From positions 558,001 to 622,000 of the forward strand of contig MU385714.1 in the NCBI GenBank assembly GCA_022497155.1: a DNA stretch of 64,000 bases. Reading direction: 5' to 3'. Made by a program: the position numbers and the translations under genes. This document shows, piece after piece, positions 11,501 through 23,599 of this stretch; position 1 is the stretch's first letter; each line of letters starts with the position of its first letter. Under the pieces are notes generated by a model. It made no database searches. It was given only the letters and a program-made list of their open reading frames with translations, and was not told where the DNA came from. Source of the DNA: Whalleya microplaca. Lineage: Eukaryota > Ascomycota > Sordariomycetes > Xylariales > Xylariaceae.

Positions 11501-13518
11501 GGCTTGACACGTCGAGGTCGTGGATTGGCCTGATCGGCCTCTGACCGGCTCCAGCGAGTTAGAGACAAGTGGCGGATGTGCCCGCGACTTTGGTACATAC
11601 GCTCTTGTACGTAAGCCGGACGGGATCCGGAATCCGACGTCAGGGCGTACCTGGGGAGAAGGGATGTAGAGGGGATCGTACGAATGCAGCTCAATGAGAG
11701 GTGGCCCATAGCAGGATGCGGCAACGGCGGCGGCGGAATGGGAGGAAGAGGTTTGTCAGGTTTACAGGTTTCCGGGGGTTGAAGGCTTGCCGGTACTTGG
11801 TAGACATCATGCGACATTAGGACCGTTGTCCTTGTCCTCGGTCATCGTCCTAGTGCCCAGTCAAGGACAATAATAGCAAGGTGTGTTTCTAGAAGACTCT
11901 CGTTCGATATCTTGTCTTTGATTGCACGTCAAAAGAGAATGCTACACGGCGCTAAAGAAGCGTACCTGGCTTTGCTGGGCTGACGGCACTTACTACGTCG
12001 TACTTTTATTAGTCGCTGACAGGGATACGAAGGCAGGCTAAAAAAATTACCCGAGAGCTAGCCAACTTTAGTATCGCGGTACAGAGTACATACATATCTT
12101 ATTCCTTGCTCTTACAGAATTATGTAATTGTCTTGAATTCCACACAACCCAATGCTGCAATGCATCTTCAATTCTTTATGTATATGTATAACGAGCCAGC
12201 ACGGATTAATAAGATGATGGATTCAGAGGCAGAAGATGTGCAATTTCATAAATTGGCAATCGATGCGGTGGTAGACTGTAGCAACGGTGCTGTTGGTTAC
12301 CTCCCCCTCCCTCATGTACATACATACATACATACATACATAAGTCCCCAGGCTGTGTAAATGACGAGCAGGATATATAGGGGTGGCACTGTAACGAGCG
12401 GTAACATTGTCAAATGGCATCAATTGCTACTGTAACCCAGATGCTACGAAGCATGCCCTTTCTGGGTTCCCACTTCTATCCCCAGCCTATACTGAAAGAT
12501 ATACCGACTTGATCTTGATGAATCGCCAGTTTCAAACATCTGTGGGGGCCGCCCTCTCGTCTCGGGACATGCTAAAGCGATCTGGCGAATCTGCACTCGC
12601 CAGAGGCTCCCAGCAAAGAAATCAAGAAATCAACTGCTTGATCGATCCACTTATGCGTATGACACGTATGTACAAAGCGGTGCTATTGTGTATACTGGCA
12701 AGCTTTGTGCCTTGCCCAGGTCGGCATAGATGAAACAAACACGCAAGAGGAAGCTTATTCCATACGATGTGGAAAAACGCATTAATTGTTAGAGCATGAA
12801 TCGGGCTGATGTCTCGAGTGGGGACTCGACCTTGTACGAGTTTCCTATTGCTTACCACCTGGGCAGTCCAACTTCTTAAGACCGACGTCATATAAGGACG
12901 CCCTCACTAGCTGACTAGCCGCTACGCCCAAGTAGGGTGTTCCTGAGGAGGGTCCTGTACCAGCTTGCTGGCAATACTGGGACTTGCTGGCCGCGTCTCA
13001 TTACTATTCATTCATGCTGTGCCCGCGAAGCGCGGCATATCTGCCCAGCTTGTCGTAGCCAGGTAGCCTGTGGTCGAGGCTGAGAAGTGAAAATTTTTTC
13101 TCTCTTTCTTTTTCAGGCTTGAAACATTGTCATCATACTTGCGTACCGGTTTGAACACAAGCGAGGCCGAATTAGTCGCACGCCCTGAGTTGCCCGACGC
13201 ATGAGAGACAGGTTGCAAGACAATACAATTCTGTACGGGCAGGCTTTGTACTAGATCGCTCTGGAACGTTTGTGATTTTTTTTCTCTTGGGCCGTTTGTC
13301 CTACCGGGGAAGCCTCCCAACAAATTTTTTTTGCAGCTTGCATATAGGAGAGATTGATTGATTGACTGATTGATTAACTTCACAATAACAACAAACAACA
13401 ACAAGGTTGGTGCGTCCGAGGGCAAATCGCACTAATGGCCGATCAACCTTCGTTCTCATGGCCTCCTCTCGAGGATAAAGGGCAATAAGCTTAATTATGC
13501 TTGCTAGGTAGGCAGGCA
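8529..13518. other. 5 kb gene-free stretch left of the retrotransposon
   Basis: I see no gene with support. Open frames here are under 140 codons and lack splice-linked partners or recognisable motifs. It contains a (CATA)n microsatellite at 12315-12342 and a (GATT)n-like run near 13350-13375. Base composition is ordinary, not AT-rich like the adjoining element, so RIP has not obviously spread here. Just before the left LTR is a GGCAGGCAGGTAG run. Confidence 0.5.
12315..12342. repeat. (ACAT)n microsatellite
   Basis: Seven contiguous tetranucleotide units of the CATA type, read directly. Confidence 0.9.
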
Positions 13519-13523
13519 GGTAG

Positions 13524-13649
13524 AGAAAACGTTCGATAGCTATAAGGGTATATAGTTTCTAAGTTCTAAGTTAGTCTGAGTTATTAGTATAAGCCTAAAG
13601 GCTTACGTCTGCAGCACGTAATATAATCTAATTACATATACCCCCAGCA
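13524..13649 (-). repeat. 3' LTR of the Gypsy element
   Basis: 126-bp partner of the LTR at 26217-26342. It is followed outward by the GGTAG target duplication at 13519-13523. Its inner end runs directly into AT-rich RIPed sequence. Confidence 0.9.
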
Positions 13650-13839
13650 AGTTAGGGAAAGCAAATTAGCCGCCTATAGCCATAAGAAAACCTTACTATA
13701 ATTTTTAGTAGTAAGCTAATATAGTAATATCACCTTACTATCCTAAATATATCCCTACCGTATCTTAATAGCAAGTTAACGTAATTATATCTCTATATTA
13801 TTTTAGCTATAACCTCGCTTATTACTAATTTTAGCCCAC

Positions 13840-16800
13840 TTTTAAACCTTATAAAAAAGCGTGATTTTTTAAAAATAAAATTCTCGGCTAACCTAATAAA
13901 AATTAAAGTTATTTTTAATAAATCGTTCCGATATCTCTATTCCTACGTTTATATTTATAGTTAGCCAGTTTAGGACGTTTTTTATACGCTTAGATATATT
14001 TAAAAAGTCCCGCTTAGCCGAAACTAAGACCTTAATTTTAAGCTCGCTTCTAAAAACGTTAATATCGAATTTAAAAAACGGATCGATTTTTTTTACTCGT
14101 TTTTAATTAACCTTTTTATCTCGTTATAATACCTAAAGTCTAAAATACTTTATTTATAAATTAATTTATCGCTTTACCTAACGAGTTTTTTTATATAAGT
14201 AATAATATTATAATAGTCTAATTTAAGTAGCCGAATAAAAGCGCTTAAATATTATAAACCTAATATATATAAATTTCGCGAAATTACGGAATTATATATT
14301 TATATCGTTAAAGCTATTAGCCGTAAAGCTTATTATTTATCGAGAATGCCGTAAGTTATAACAAAAATCGGGTTTTAGGTCTATTAAAAAGCTTAAGAAA
14401 ATATTATATAACGTTTCCGCATTTTATTAAAACACCACTTATTTATAAAGGTTAATATCTCTTATAATTACTTAACGTACTTTTCGTTATTTTACTCGTA
14501 ACGATCTTATATTATAAGCTTATTTAATTTATTCTTATTTTCTATTTAATTAAGCGTTTATTAAAGCTAAAGTTTAAATTAATTAGTTTACGAATTAAAA
14601 TAGTTTCGGTAAAACATTTTCTAGTTTTTTTAAAACCCTAACCTCAAACGTAAATCCTTTTTTTTTATATAAATAAAAGTTAAGATTTTTAAAATAGCTA
14701 AAAATAATAGTTAAACTATATAGTAGTGCTATAGCTACAAATATAATACTTTTTTAAAGGTTCGTCTTTAATATAATAACTAGTTTGTCCCTAAACTTTT
14801 TAGAAATAACTAAAATATCTTTTTTTTTCGACACTATTAAAAAAGGTTGCGGTAGGCCTTTAAAATAGTTATATTTAAATATAATTATAGCCTTTTCTCG
14901 GTTTTTAAAGTTATTAAAGTTAAAAAAGCCTATTTATTAAGCCTTATATTAAACCTTATTATATATAATTATCCCCGATCTTTTTATTCTTTAGATTTAG
15001 CTCGAGAAAAGAATGTAATTATTAAAATATTTATTTTATATAGCTTTTTCGCAATCCTTACGACATTTAGCCTTAATTTTTCGCTTAATAGTTTCGAGTA
15101 TTTAAAGTTTAAATGTCTATTTATATTCCGCTCGTTAAACTTATTTAACCTTATCTATTAGTCCTAACTAAAAGCTTTTTAAGACTTTTTTATATCGGAT
15201 TAAGTTTAACTCCTTAAGGTATAAATTAAAGCCGACTTTTATTTTAAGCGTTAGAAACTTAAAAAGTACCTTTTCGGGACTTAGGTCCTAATTTAAATCG
15301 CCTTTAAATATTAGGCTATAATCGATTAAAGTTTAAGTAAATTTCTAAAATTAGCCGATTATTACTAGCTATACGGGACTTTTTATTACAGCTCCGGTTT
15401 TAAATCCTGCCATATTTTATATAAATAGATTTAAGCCTAACCTTTTTATTAGCTTTTTAGCTATCTCGCTTATTAAATAAAGGCCCTTAGTTTTAGACTT
15501 TTTTATAAACGGGTTTTTATTAAGTTATATAAGCTGCTTTAACCCCGCCGATCTTTTAAATCCTAAAGGTCTAACGTTACCAGATTTAAGTATTATAATT
15601 AAAGGTTTAATATTACCAGATCTAAATATTATAATCGAGGGTCCAATATTACTAAATCTAGGTATTACAGTCGAAAGTCTAATATTGTTAGATTTAAATA
15701 TTAAAGTCGAAAATCTAACGCCACTAAATCTTAAGGGCCCAGTATTTATAAAACGTATAGCCCGTTTTTTTTTTTTAGCCGACTTATTTAAAAAGTTAGA
15801 TACCCTAAAATTAGTTTAAAACAGTCTGTCGGATATCTTACTAAATAACGGGAGTTTTTAAGATATATTTTTTTCCCTGCCTCCAGCAATACTAAAATTC
15901 TCTTAAGCGGTTTTTTTTATAGCTTTATTTAGTCGCTTGTTTAAGGCTTTATAAAGTTTATTTGCTAAAACTATCTCCTCTTTATTCTCGGGGGTTATAG
16001 TATTAAATAAAATATTTAACGTTATATTCTCGTTTTTACGTAAGCTCTATAGCTTAAGGCAATTTAAATTACCGTAAAAATAAGCAGATTTATATAACTT
16101 CTTTTAGTCCGCCCGGCAAACTAATTATTTATATTTATTACTTATATTTAATAACGTTATAACTTTATAAATATTTTTAATATTTCCCAATTAATTAACT
16201 ATAATTAAAACTAAGTTTTTATATAATATCCTAAAGATTTATAATATAATCTAGCTATAGGAGTTTAGCTTCTTAAGTAAAAACCGGTTATTTTTTATCC
16301 CGATTAAGTTTTTAAACAAAAAAACCTTATTGGGAAAAAAGTTAATATTAATAAACGTTTATAATAAAGCTTTTTCGTTAGTATTTTTATCCGAAACGTA
16401 AATAGGCCGTTAAAAATCCGAAAATAAGAATTTATATTCGGCTATTATATTTATAACTTTAGCAAAATTGGGATAAAACGCCTAGCCCTTTTTTTTAGCT
16501 TGTCGTAATATTATAAGTATTATTATAACAAACTTAAAAATCCCTAAAACCTCTAACGGAATTCGCGCGTTCTTTTCGGTTAGAAAATTATTATAAATAA
16601 TTTTTAGCTTATAGTAAACTTACTAAAAACTATAAACAATAAATTAATTAAAAATAATTATTTCCGAAATTATAAATCTCTAAAGCTTCTCTAAATTTAA
16701 CTGGAATTATAGTCGAGCTAAAATAATATAGCTTACGAAAATAAGAACTTTATTAAATAATAGGTTATCTTACGCAATATATCCGCTTTAAGTAATCGAA

Positions 16801-17700
16801 ATTAGTTTAATCAGTAAAACAGGTCGGATTACGCCAGCTAAAATTACAGCTAAAGTTTAAAGTCCCTCTCGCCACTAAATAGTCTCTTTAGCTTTAGCTT
16901 TTTCCACCTAATTTATAATTATTATATTTAAAACGCTAATATTACCGTAAATATATTCCTTTATTTTTTTTAACATTCCGGGTTTAAATATAGCTATAAA
17001 AGAAATAATATAAAATTTTAGGCGTAATTTTTTTCCTAAAGCTTTTAGCTTAAATTTAGCGCCTAAGGAATTATCTATAACCTTAAAGCTATTCGTACCG
17101 CTAGTAGTCGAAAAAACCTTAAAAGTACCGTCGGTTTTTTTATTTAACTTACCGAAAGCTTATTATATAAATATCGGGAATATTTTAATAAGATTTACCT
17201 TTAGTAAAACTAAAGCCTTAGTTTTTTTAAATATATATAACCGAGTTATAAACAGCTTTTCGTAATTTTATTTAGGGATAATAACCTTAATATATACCTA
17301 ATCCTTACTTTCCCGAAAAGACTTAAAGTTAAATAAAAATATACCTTTATATACTTCGTTTATTAATAAGACGCGATTATTAAGTACTATAAAATCGGAC
17401 AAATTACTAGAGTTCTTAAAATTACCCTTAGAAAATATAAAACCGTATATATATATAAAATGCTTAAATCCTTCCGCTCGTTTCGTAAAAAAGTTATTTC
17501 TTATACGTTTTAATATTTTTTTAAACCTTACCTACATTAACTCGAAATTAGTAGGCAGCTTAAGCCCGGGTCTAAAATACCTTAAGTAAAGATTTATTAA
17601 CTAAATAAAAATTATATTTAAATATAAAGAAAACTTAAGTCGGGGTAAATTATTTTTAAGCTAACTACCGGTTATCGATAGTGCTTAAATAAAACGATAT
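13840..17700 (-). pseudogene. Unrecognised degenerate ORF downstream of pol
   Basis: In one minus-strand frame from about 17700 to 15550 the stop density is visibly lower than expected for such AT-rich DNA. The stops are TAA/TAG, as expected from Gln/Trp codons after RIP. Readable stretches include SLGAKFKLKALGKKLRLKFY and NARIPLEVLGIFKF. The frame passes in phase through a 36-bp tandem repeat (12-residue units) at 15568-15735. It can be followed to about 13840, but stops there are as dense as chance, so the lower half is uncertain. I do not recognise the protein; it is not gag, PR, RT, RNase H or integrase. It may be an accessory ORF, a captured gene, or part of another nested repeat. Confidence 0.45.
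15568..15735. repeat. 36-bp tandem repeat in the accessory region of the retrotransposon
   Basis: Four full diverged units plus a partial one, each starting GGTCTAA-/GGTTTAA-like and containing a CAGATTTAAGTATTATAAT-like core. The 36-bp period (12 codons) keeps the minus-strand frame open, which supports former coding capacity. Confidence 0.8.
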
Positions 17701-18412
17701 AAAATATACGCGTTAAATTAAGTTATTATAGTTTTCGTAAGATAAATAATCGGAATATAATATAAATTATAAGAAATAATATATTATAAATTAATCTCGG
17801 CGTATAAATACCGATATAATAATTAAGACGTAATAATTAAAATATTAAAATGTATTGCATTAATGCTTTAAGCAGGTTAAAAGATATATAGTTATTATAT
17901 ATAAAGCGTAAAACGTTAGTATATAAAAGGCGAAAAGGCGGCGGATATAAAAAGGATATAAATATAAAAAATCGAAAGAAAAGATTCGGAAAGGCAAGCC
18001 GGGTTTATATATACGGGTAAGGGCAGTATCGCATTTTTTCCCCGACTATAATAGGCCTTATTACTTTTCCCGTTACGACCCGTTCTTTCCTTTTCTTTAT
18101 ATTTTTTTTCCTATTTGCGGTAATAACTTCTTTCCGGATAACGCCTTTAAATAACGCCCTAAATAGCCGTAATCCAGCTATAATCTTCCGCTACTTTAGC
18201 TATAATCGGCCAAAAGTTTAGTTATAATTTACCGATATTTTTAGCGCCGACATTTTTAACCTTACTACTTTTTAAACATTCTTTAAATAACCTTAACGTC
18301 TTTATATTTTTTAAACTACTTTACGGCTTAGGTTATTTCTAATACTTTTTATATAATACTTTTTTAAAACTAGCTTAATTTTAATATTACTAATTCTAAA
18401 ACAAGCTTACCA

Positions 18413-18632
18413 AATAATTTTAACCTTATACCTTATATTTCTCGTATTTTTTTCTATTTTTAATTTTATATTTTTTATATTATTAAACCAAACAATTTTA
18501 ACCTTACATTTTTTATATTTTTTTCTATTTTTAATCTTATAACTTTTATAGTTTAAAATAATAATTTTTATAATTTTCGTATATTTTTCTATTTTTAACC
18601 TTATAACTTTTATAGTTTAAAATAATAATAAC
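18413..18632. repeat. AT-rich tandem repeats between pol and the accessory ORF
   Basis: About three copies of a 75-80 bp unit containing TTTTAACCTTA and TTTTTCTATTTTTAA blocks; the last two share TATAACTTTTATAGTTTAAA exactly. They lie where pol ends and may mark an old junction. Confidence 0.75.
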
Positions 18633-21600
18633 TTATATAATATATTATATATATTTATCGTTATTACTCCAGTTACAGAAAGCAAATCGAGCCTCCCGGC
18701 TCGTTATTTCTTAAAGTTCTAATAAAAAAAAACCTAAACGTTATTAAATTAACGTAAATATTTAGTTCTAGGCTTAAATAACTTTAAATTATTTTTATAA
18801 TAGTTATACCGGGATATAAAATTTCTATTAAAGTTATAAAATTTAAATAACAGTTAACCCGATTTATAACTAATAATAAACGGTCCCTTTTATACGGGGG
18901 TTAGTTTAAAAGGCTTGCTTTTTTAATATAATATAACTAGGTTTTTTACGTCAACTTTCGGAATCTTAGTTTTATAAATCCGCCTTTGTTTTTTAGTTTT
19001 TTTTTCGGTAACCTTTTGTAAAGTTTTTCGGCAATATTAAATTTTTACTATATACCTTATTACAAGATTATCTAGCTTTTCGGCTTTTGGGAATACGAAA
19101 TAACTATCCCGTAAGTTAGATAGTAGCCGGGTAATATTTAAATTAAAATATTTTAATTTAAAAGAACCTCGGGATAAATAGCTATATATAATTTCGAACA
19201 AAAACTAACCTAAAAATACTATATATCTCGAGTTTATATATTTTATAACTTTAAGTAGTCAAGCTTTCTAATCAAAAAAGGCATATTCGGTTTTTATAAT
19301 AATCCCGGGTTAAAATTATCAAATCTATTTAGATATAAATTTGCTTAAAATCATTTATATAATCTTATTAAATACCTTTATAAGCCTTATAGATTTATAA
19401 AACTTAAAAAAAGAATTTATTAATTTAATTCCTTACGTAAATAAAAAGTCGTTAAACTTAATAAATATAAAAACTAAGCCCGGGTTTATATAAAAAGCTA
19501 AAAATATAGTGCCTATTTATTATTTCCAGGTTTTAAGGCAATTTATCGCTAATTTAGCAGTAGTATTTAAGGCAGGAAAGCCCTAGCTATAATGTAAGAA
19601 ATAATAAATAATAGTAAAAATATAAGTATTCTTTCCAAATAAAAAAAGAAAAAGCTTAAGAAAGTTTGCAACTAATATTTAGTTAAAAACAAAAATAATA
19701 AAGATTAAAAAGGGAACTAAAAGCTTAAATAAACCAAATTTTATATAATCTAAGTAGCCGAAATAATAATCCCGAGTATTTTTAGCTATTATAAACTAGT
19801 ATATAGTCCTATTTAGTCGCTATAATATAATAACGGTAAAAAAATATCTAGCTTTATTATAAGCCTTATATAAGGTTTCGGCTATTTTATCTCGATATAA
19901 ATATCGTTTTTAAATTCCCTATTTATAATATTCCAACCTAGATTTTATTATATAAAATTATCTTACTCGGTTTAATAAAAATTTAACGGTTATTTTATTA
20001 AAGTAACCCGTTCTCGCATAAATTAATAGTTTAAAAACTTTAGTATATTAAGGTTCCTTAATGTAAGAGGATTTTTTAAAAGGTAATCGAATATTTTCGT
20101 TACTTTATAAAAATAATATAGATAAGCTAAATATAACTAATACTTACGGATCCTTAGTTTTAATTAATTTTATTTAAAGTATAATTTTCCCGAGCAAACT
20201 TATATATTTATAAAGGGCATTACTTTAAACCTAGGCTAATATAAGTTTAAATTCCGTTACTTAATAATATAAGTTATTTATTAGGTCTTTAGCTTATTTT
20301 TTATTAAGGGTTTTAAAAAAAGCGTTATATCTCCTTATACCGTTTTTCTATACTTATATCCCTGCGTTACTTACAAAATTTAGATAAATAAAGTAAGAAA
20401 TATTTTGACATTTTTTATCCGGGAAGATAATCCAGGATAAGGCGTTAATAATCTTATTTTTTAAGCTAATAATATACGAAATTTTAATATTAAATATTTT
20501 TAATTTTCTAGCTTATTTAACGTAAATATCCTTATAATAAACCGAATTTAAAAAAAACATAAAGGGCTTATAGTTAGTATAAATTACAAATATAACTTTT
20601 AGAGATAAAATAAAATATTTTTTATATTATCGAGCAAACTCGACTATATTATATAACTCCCGTTTATAAATGCCGTAATTCCTCTAGGTTTTCGTAAACA
20701 AAAAGCTATTATAAACTAAGGGTTACTAAACTTTTTCCTATATTTAAGTTATTAAAAAGCCGGCGGTAAAGGCAGATATATTTGCGTAAATATTTATAAA
20801 CTAATTAAATAAGTAATTATATATTTCTATAACGTCTGATATTTTTTTTCTTAATAATATAAAAGCTAAGGCCTTAATTTCCTGCTATTTCTATTTTATA
20901 TTACTAATAAATCTAGTCAAAAGTCGGGATATTTTTATATAGTTTTTAATCTACTTCCGAATAAGGCTAACTGCTTTTAAAAAAGCTCTTACGCCCGTTT
21001 AATTAATAAAGGTAGGCTAATTTTTAAGTTTTTCTAACCGCTCCGACTTAATAATTAAAGCCCTTTTTATATAATATCTAACCCCTATAATAATAATTTA
21101 ATCGAAACCTAGGCAGACTTTTTTATAAAATAACTTTAAGCGAGCTTAAAGTAATCTCGGAAATAAATAAAACTTTATAAAGTCTTATTACTCTTTAAAT
21201 ATTTTATAAGTAATAAAAATATTATTTATATAAGTTCTATAAAAGCTAACTGTTTTAAGGGTCCCGGGTATTAGTAGTAAAGGCTCGGGGTTAAAAGACG
21301 GTATAAAACTTAAGGCTATAGTTATAAGTTTAGTTATAAAAAAGCTAATAGTTTAAAAGCCTTAAGGCATTTAAGTAAGTTATAATTAAAAAAAGCTAAA
21401 AATATAAAAAATAAATATATATTTGTCCTTTAGGTAAACCGGAATAATTTAATATATATATTTAAGATTAAAAGTTAAAAATAAGCTAATTTTCGGATTT
21501 AATAAATAATTATATATATTAACTAATAAGGTAATATTTATACCCGGCATATTTTCTTTAACGTTACGGTAATTAAAAGTTAAATAAAACTTAATCTAAA

Positions 21601-23580
21601 AATTAAAGTTAATAATATCTTTATTTTTAATTATTAGTACAGGCTAGCTCGCCTAATCTAAAAGTTTGCCGTTTATTATTATAATTAATTTATATATACT
21701 AGCGTTAACCCTTTTTTAAATTAATTAATTTAACTAGTATTTCTGGGGCAAAATCTAGTACTTTTTTTTTAATTTATTTTACGGCCGAACACTATTTTTT
21801 AACCGGACTCTATAAATATATAGGTTTATAAACGTTATATTTAAGATAAATATAACATTTAAACCTTTAAAATATATATAAAACGTGCGTATAATTTTAC
21901 CCTTTAACTCTTTAGGGATTAAATAGCCCAACTTGATTCTTAAAGTCGAGAACTAGGTTTTAATTTAGCTATTAAATATTTCGGCCTTAAAAATTAAATT
22001 AAGCTATATAATTCGGCGTATAGTAAGGAAAAAAACAGGTTTAGTCTAATATTTAGCTTTATTATTTAGGGGGAGGCGTTATATTTTACCTGCTATAACT
22101 TAAGCCTTAAGTAAAATAGCCTTAAAAAGCAAAGTAGCAAAAAGGCTTTATAATTTCTTATACGCCGTTTTACCCCACCTTGCCGAAATGAGTTAAAATA
22201 TATAACAAAATAGCTAATTATACTAACTATATATTAAATTAGCTAGTAAACCTAAAAATTCGCGAGGTATTATCGATATATATACGTTAATTAAAATCCG
22301 TAAAATTGCTATTATAAAATAATAATAAAAATGCAAATTTTTAAATAGTTTTCCGACATAATTAAATAATCGTAACCGAAAATCTAGTTTCCCGACTACT
22401 TAATAATAAAAAATTTAAAGCTCGAGTTAGAATTAAAGCTATTATTTAAATTATACTTATCGAAATCCGCACCTAAAGCGAGGTTATCCGGGCGTAAGTT
22501 TAAGGGGGGTTTTTCTTACGTTAAGGCTAGTTTATAAATTTTAGACTATATTAAAATCGGGCCTTTAATAAATACCTACTTTTTTTTTTCACCTAGGTCT
22601 TTAATTATTAGGCTGCTAGCTTATACGTTAATAAAAGCTATTATATCCTAAAGCTATAAAAGCCCTAGAAGTAGTACCGAGCTATCGGGGCTATTTCTTT
22701 TAATAAAATATATAATAGCTTAAACAAATCTCCAGATACCGTATACTCCGGTATTAAATATAATAAACTCTTTAACTTAAACCGACTGATTATTTAAGGT
22801 AAAAATATAAAGCTCCTTTATTCCAATATTAGCTAAAAGCCTACGGGTTAAGCCGAAACAGTTAGTTAGCCGAAATAAAATTAAGTTAACGTCGGACCTT
22901 TAATTAGCCTAAACCGAAATATCCGGAAATATATAAATTATTATATAACTATTTTTATTAAATCTAATAACGTAAATAAACCAATAAGTTTTAGCAGGCT
23001 AAATAATAGTAGTAAACTTTACTTTTACCGTCTTTTTTTTTATAAAAGCTATACGCTTTACGGCTTTTTAAATCTTCGCATTAATTCGCGTTAATAAATA
23101 TTTTAAGACTTAAGCTCTATTAGGGCTTACTTAAAAAAGATTTATAAAGCTAATTTTAACCTCGATAACTTTAATAAAAGCTTACTAATTAAATAGCCCC
23201 TTATTTTTATAACTATAAATCTTACGTAATTTATAAAAGGTAACCTTAGTTTTAAGCTTTACGGACTTATACTTCCCTACTTTCCCAGCTTATTTATTAT
23301 TAGTAATAAATATAGTTTTAACCGGAATAACCGTATTCCCTTTACGCCTTTTTTTCTTAAAGTAATAAAAAATTAAAAATAATAAAACTTATAATAAAAA
23401 AACTTTAGCTTTAAAGTCCTTACTTAGCTTTTTAGCCTAATTAATAATTAATCCCGCAACTAAAGAACAATTAGCCGAGCCCAGTTAGATTATAAAACCC
23501 TCCCCGAAATCCTTTTTATAAGTGATAGTCTTAAAAAAGTCTACCTCGTTTCCTCTAAACTTAGCATTATTTTCTAACAT
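18600..23580 (-). pseudogene. pol remnant: protease, reverse transcriptase, RNase H, integrase
   Basis: A frame opens with ATG at 23578-23580 and continues, with only RIP-type stops and an apparent frame change, for about 5 kb. I read the following landmarks. Retropepsin lies near 22600-22950 (FNTGVYGIW at the active-site region, LLLGL near 22670). The RT motif Y-I-N-N (originally YIDD) lies at 21221-21232, with the preceding P-x-GF-x-T segment. RNase H lies near 20440-20900 (RNYGIYKREL, NALS-x-IIFPD). Integrase lies near 18900-20300 (QGFPALNTT-like DDE core and a C-terminal LTPV-x-KGPFIIS block). All belong to the Ty3/Gypsy class. The number of stops means it cannot encode a protein. Confidence 0.88.
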
Positions 23581-23599
23581 TTAGCTATAATATAATTAT

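Noticed and set aside
12790..12900. Possible tRNA on the minus strand (GCCCAGGTGGTAAGC plus a GGTCGAGTCCCC box)
   Set aside because: The T-arm stem and acceptor stem do not pair and spacing is wrong.
13012..13425. 137-codon minus-strand ORF next to the retrotransposon
   Set aside because: Includes translated simple repeat (NQSINQSLL) and poly-A derived Lys runs; no domain evidence.
18688..18703. GC-rich hairpin CGAGCC-TCCC-GGCTCG inside the AT-rich element, considered as a terminator or second mini-insertion
   Set aside because: It lies in the pol C-terminal frame (reads RAGRLDL there) and has no flanking duplication.
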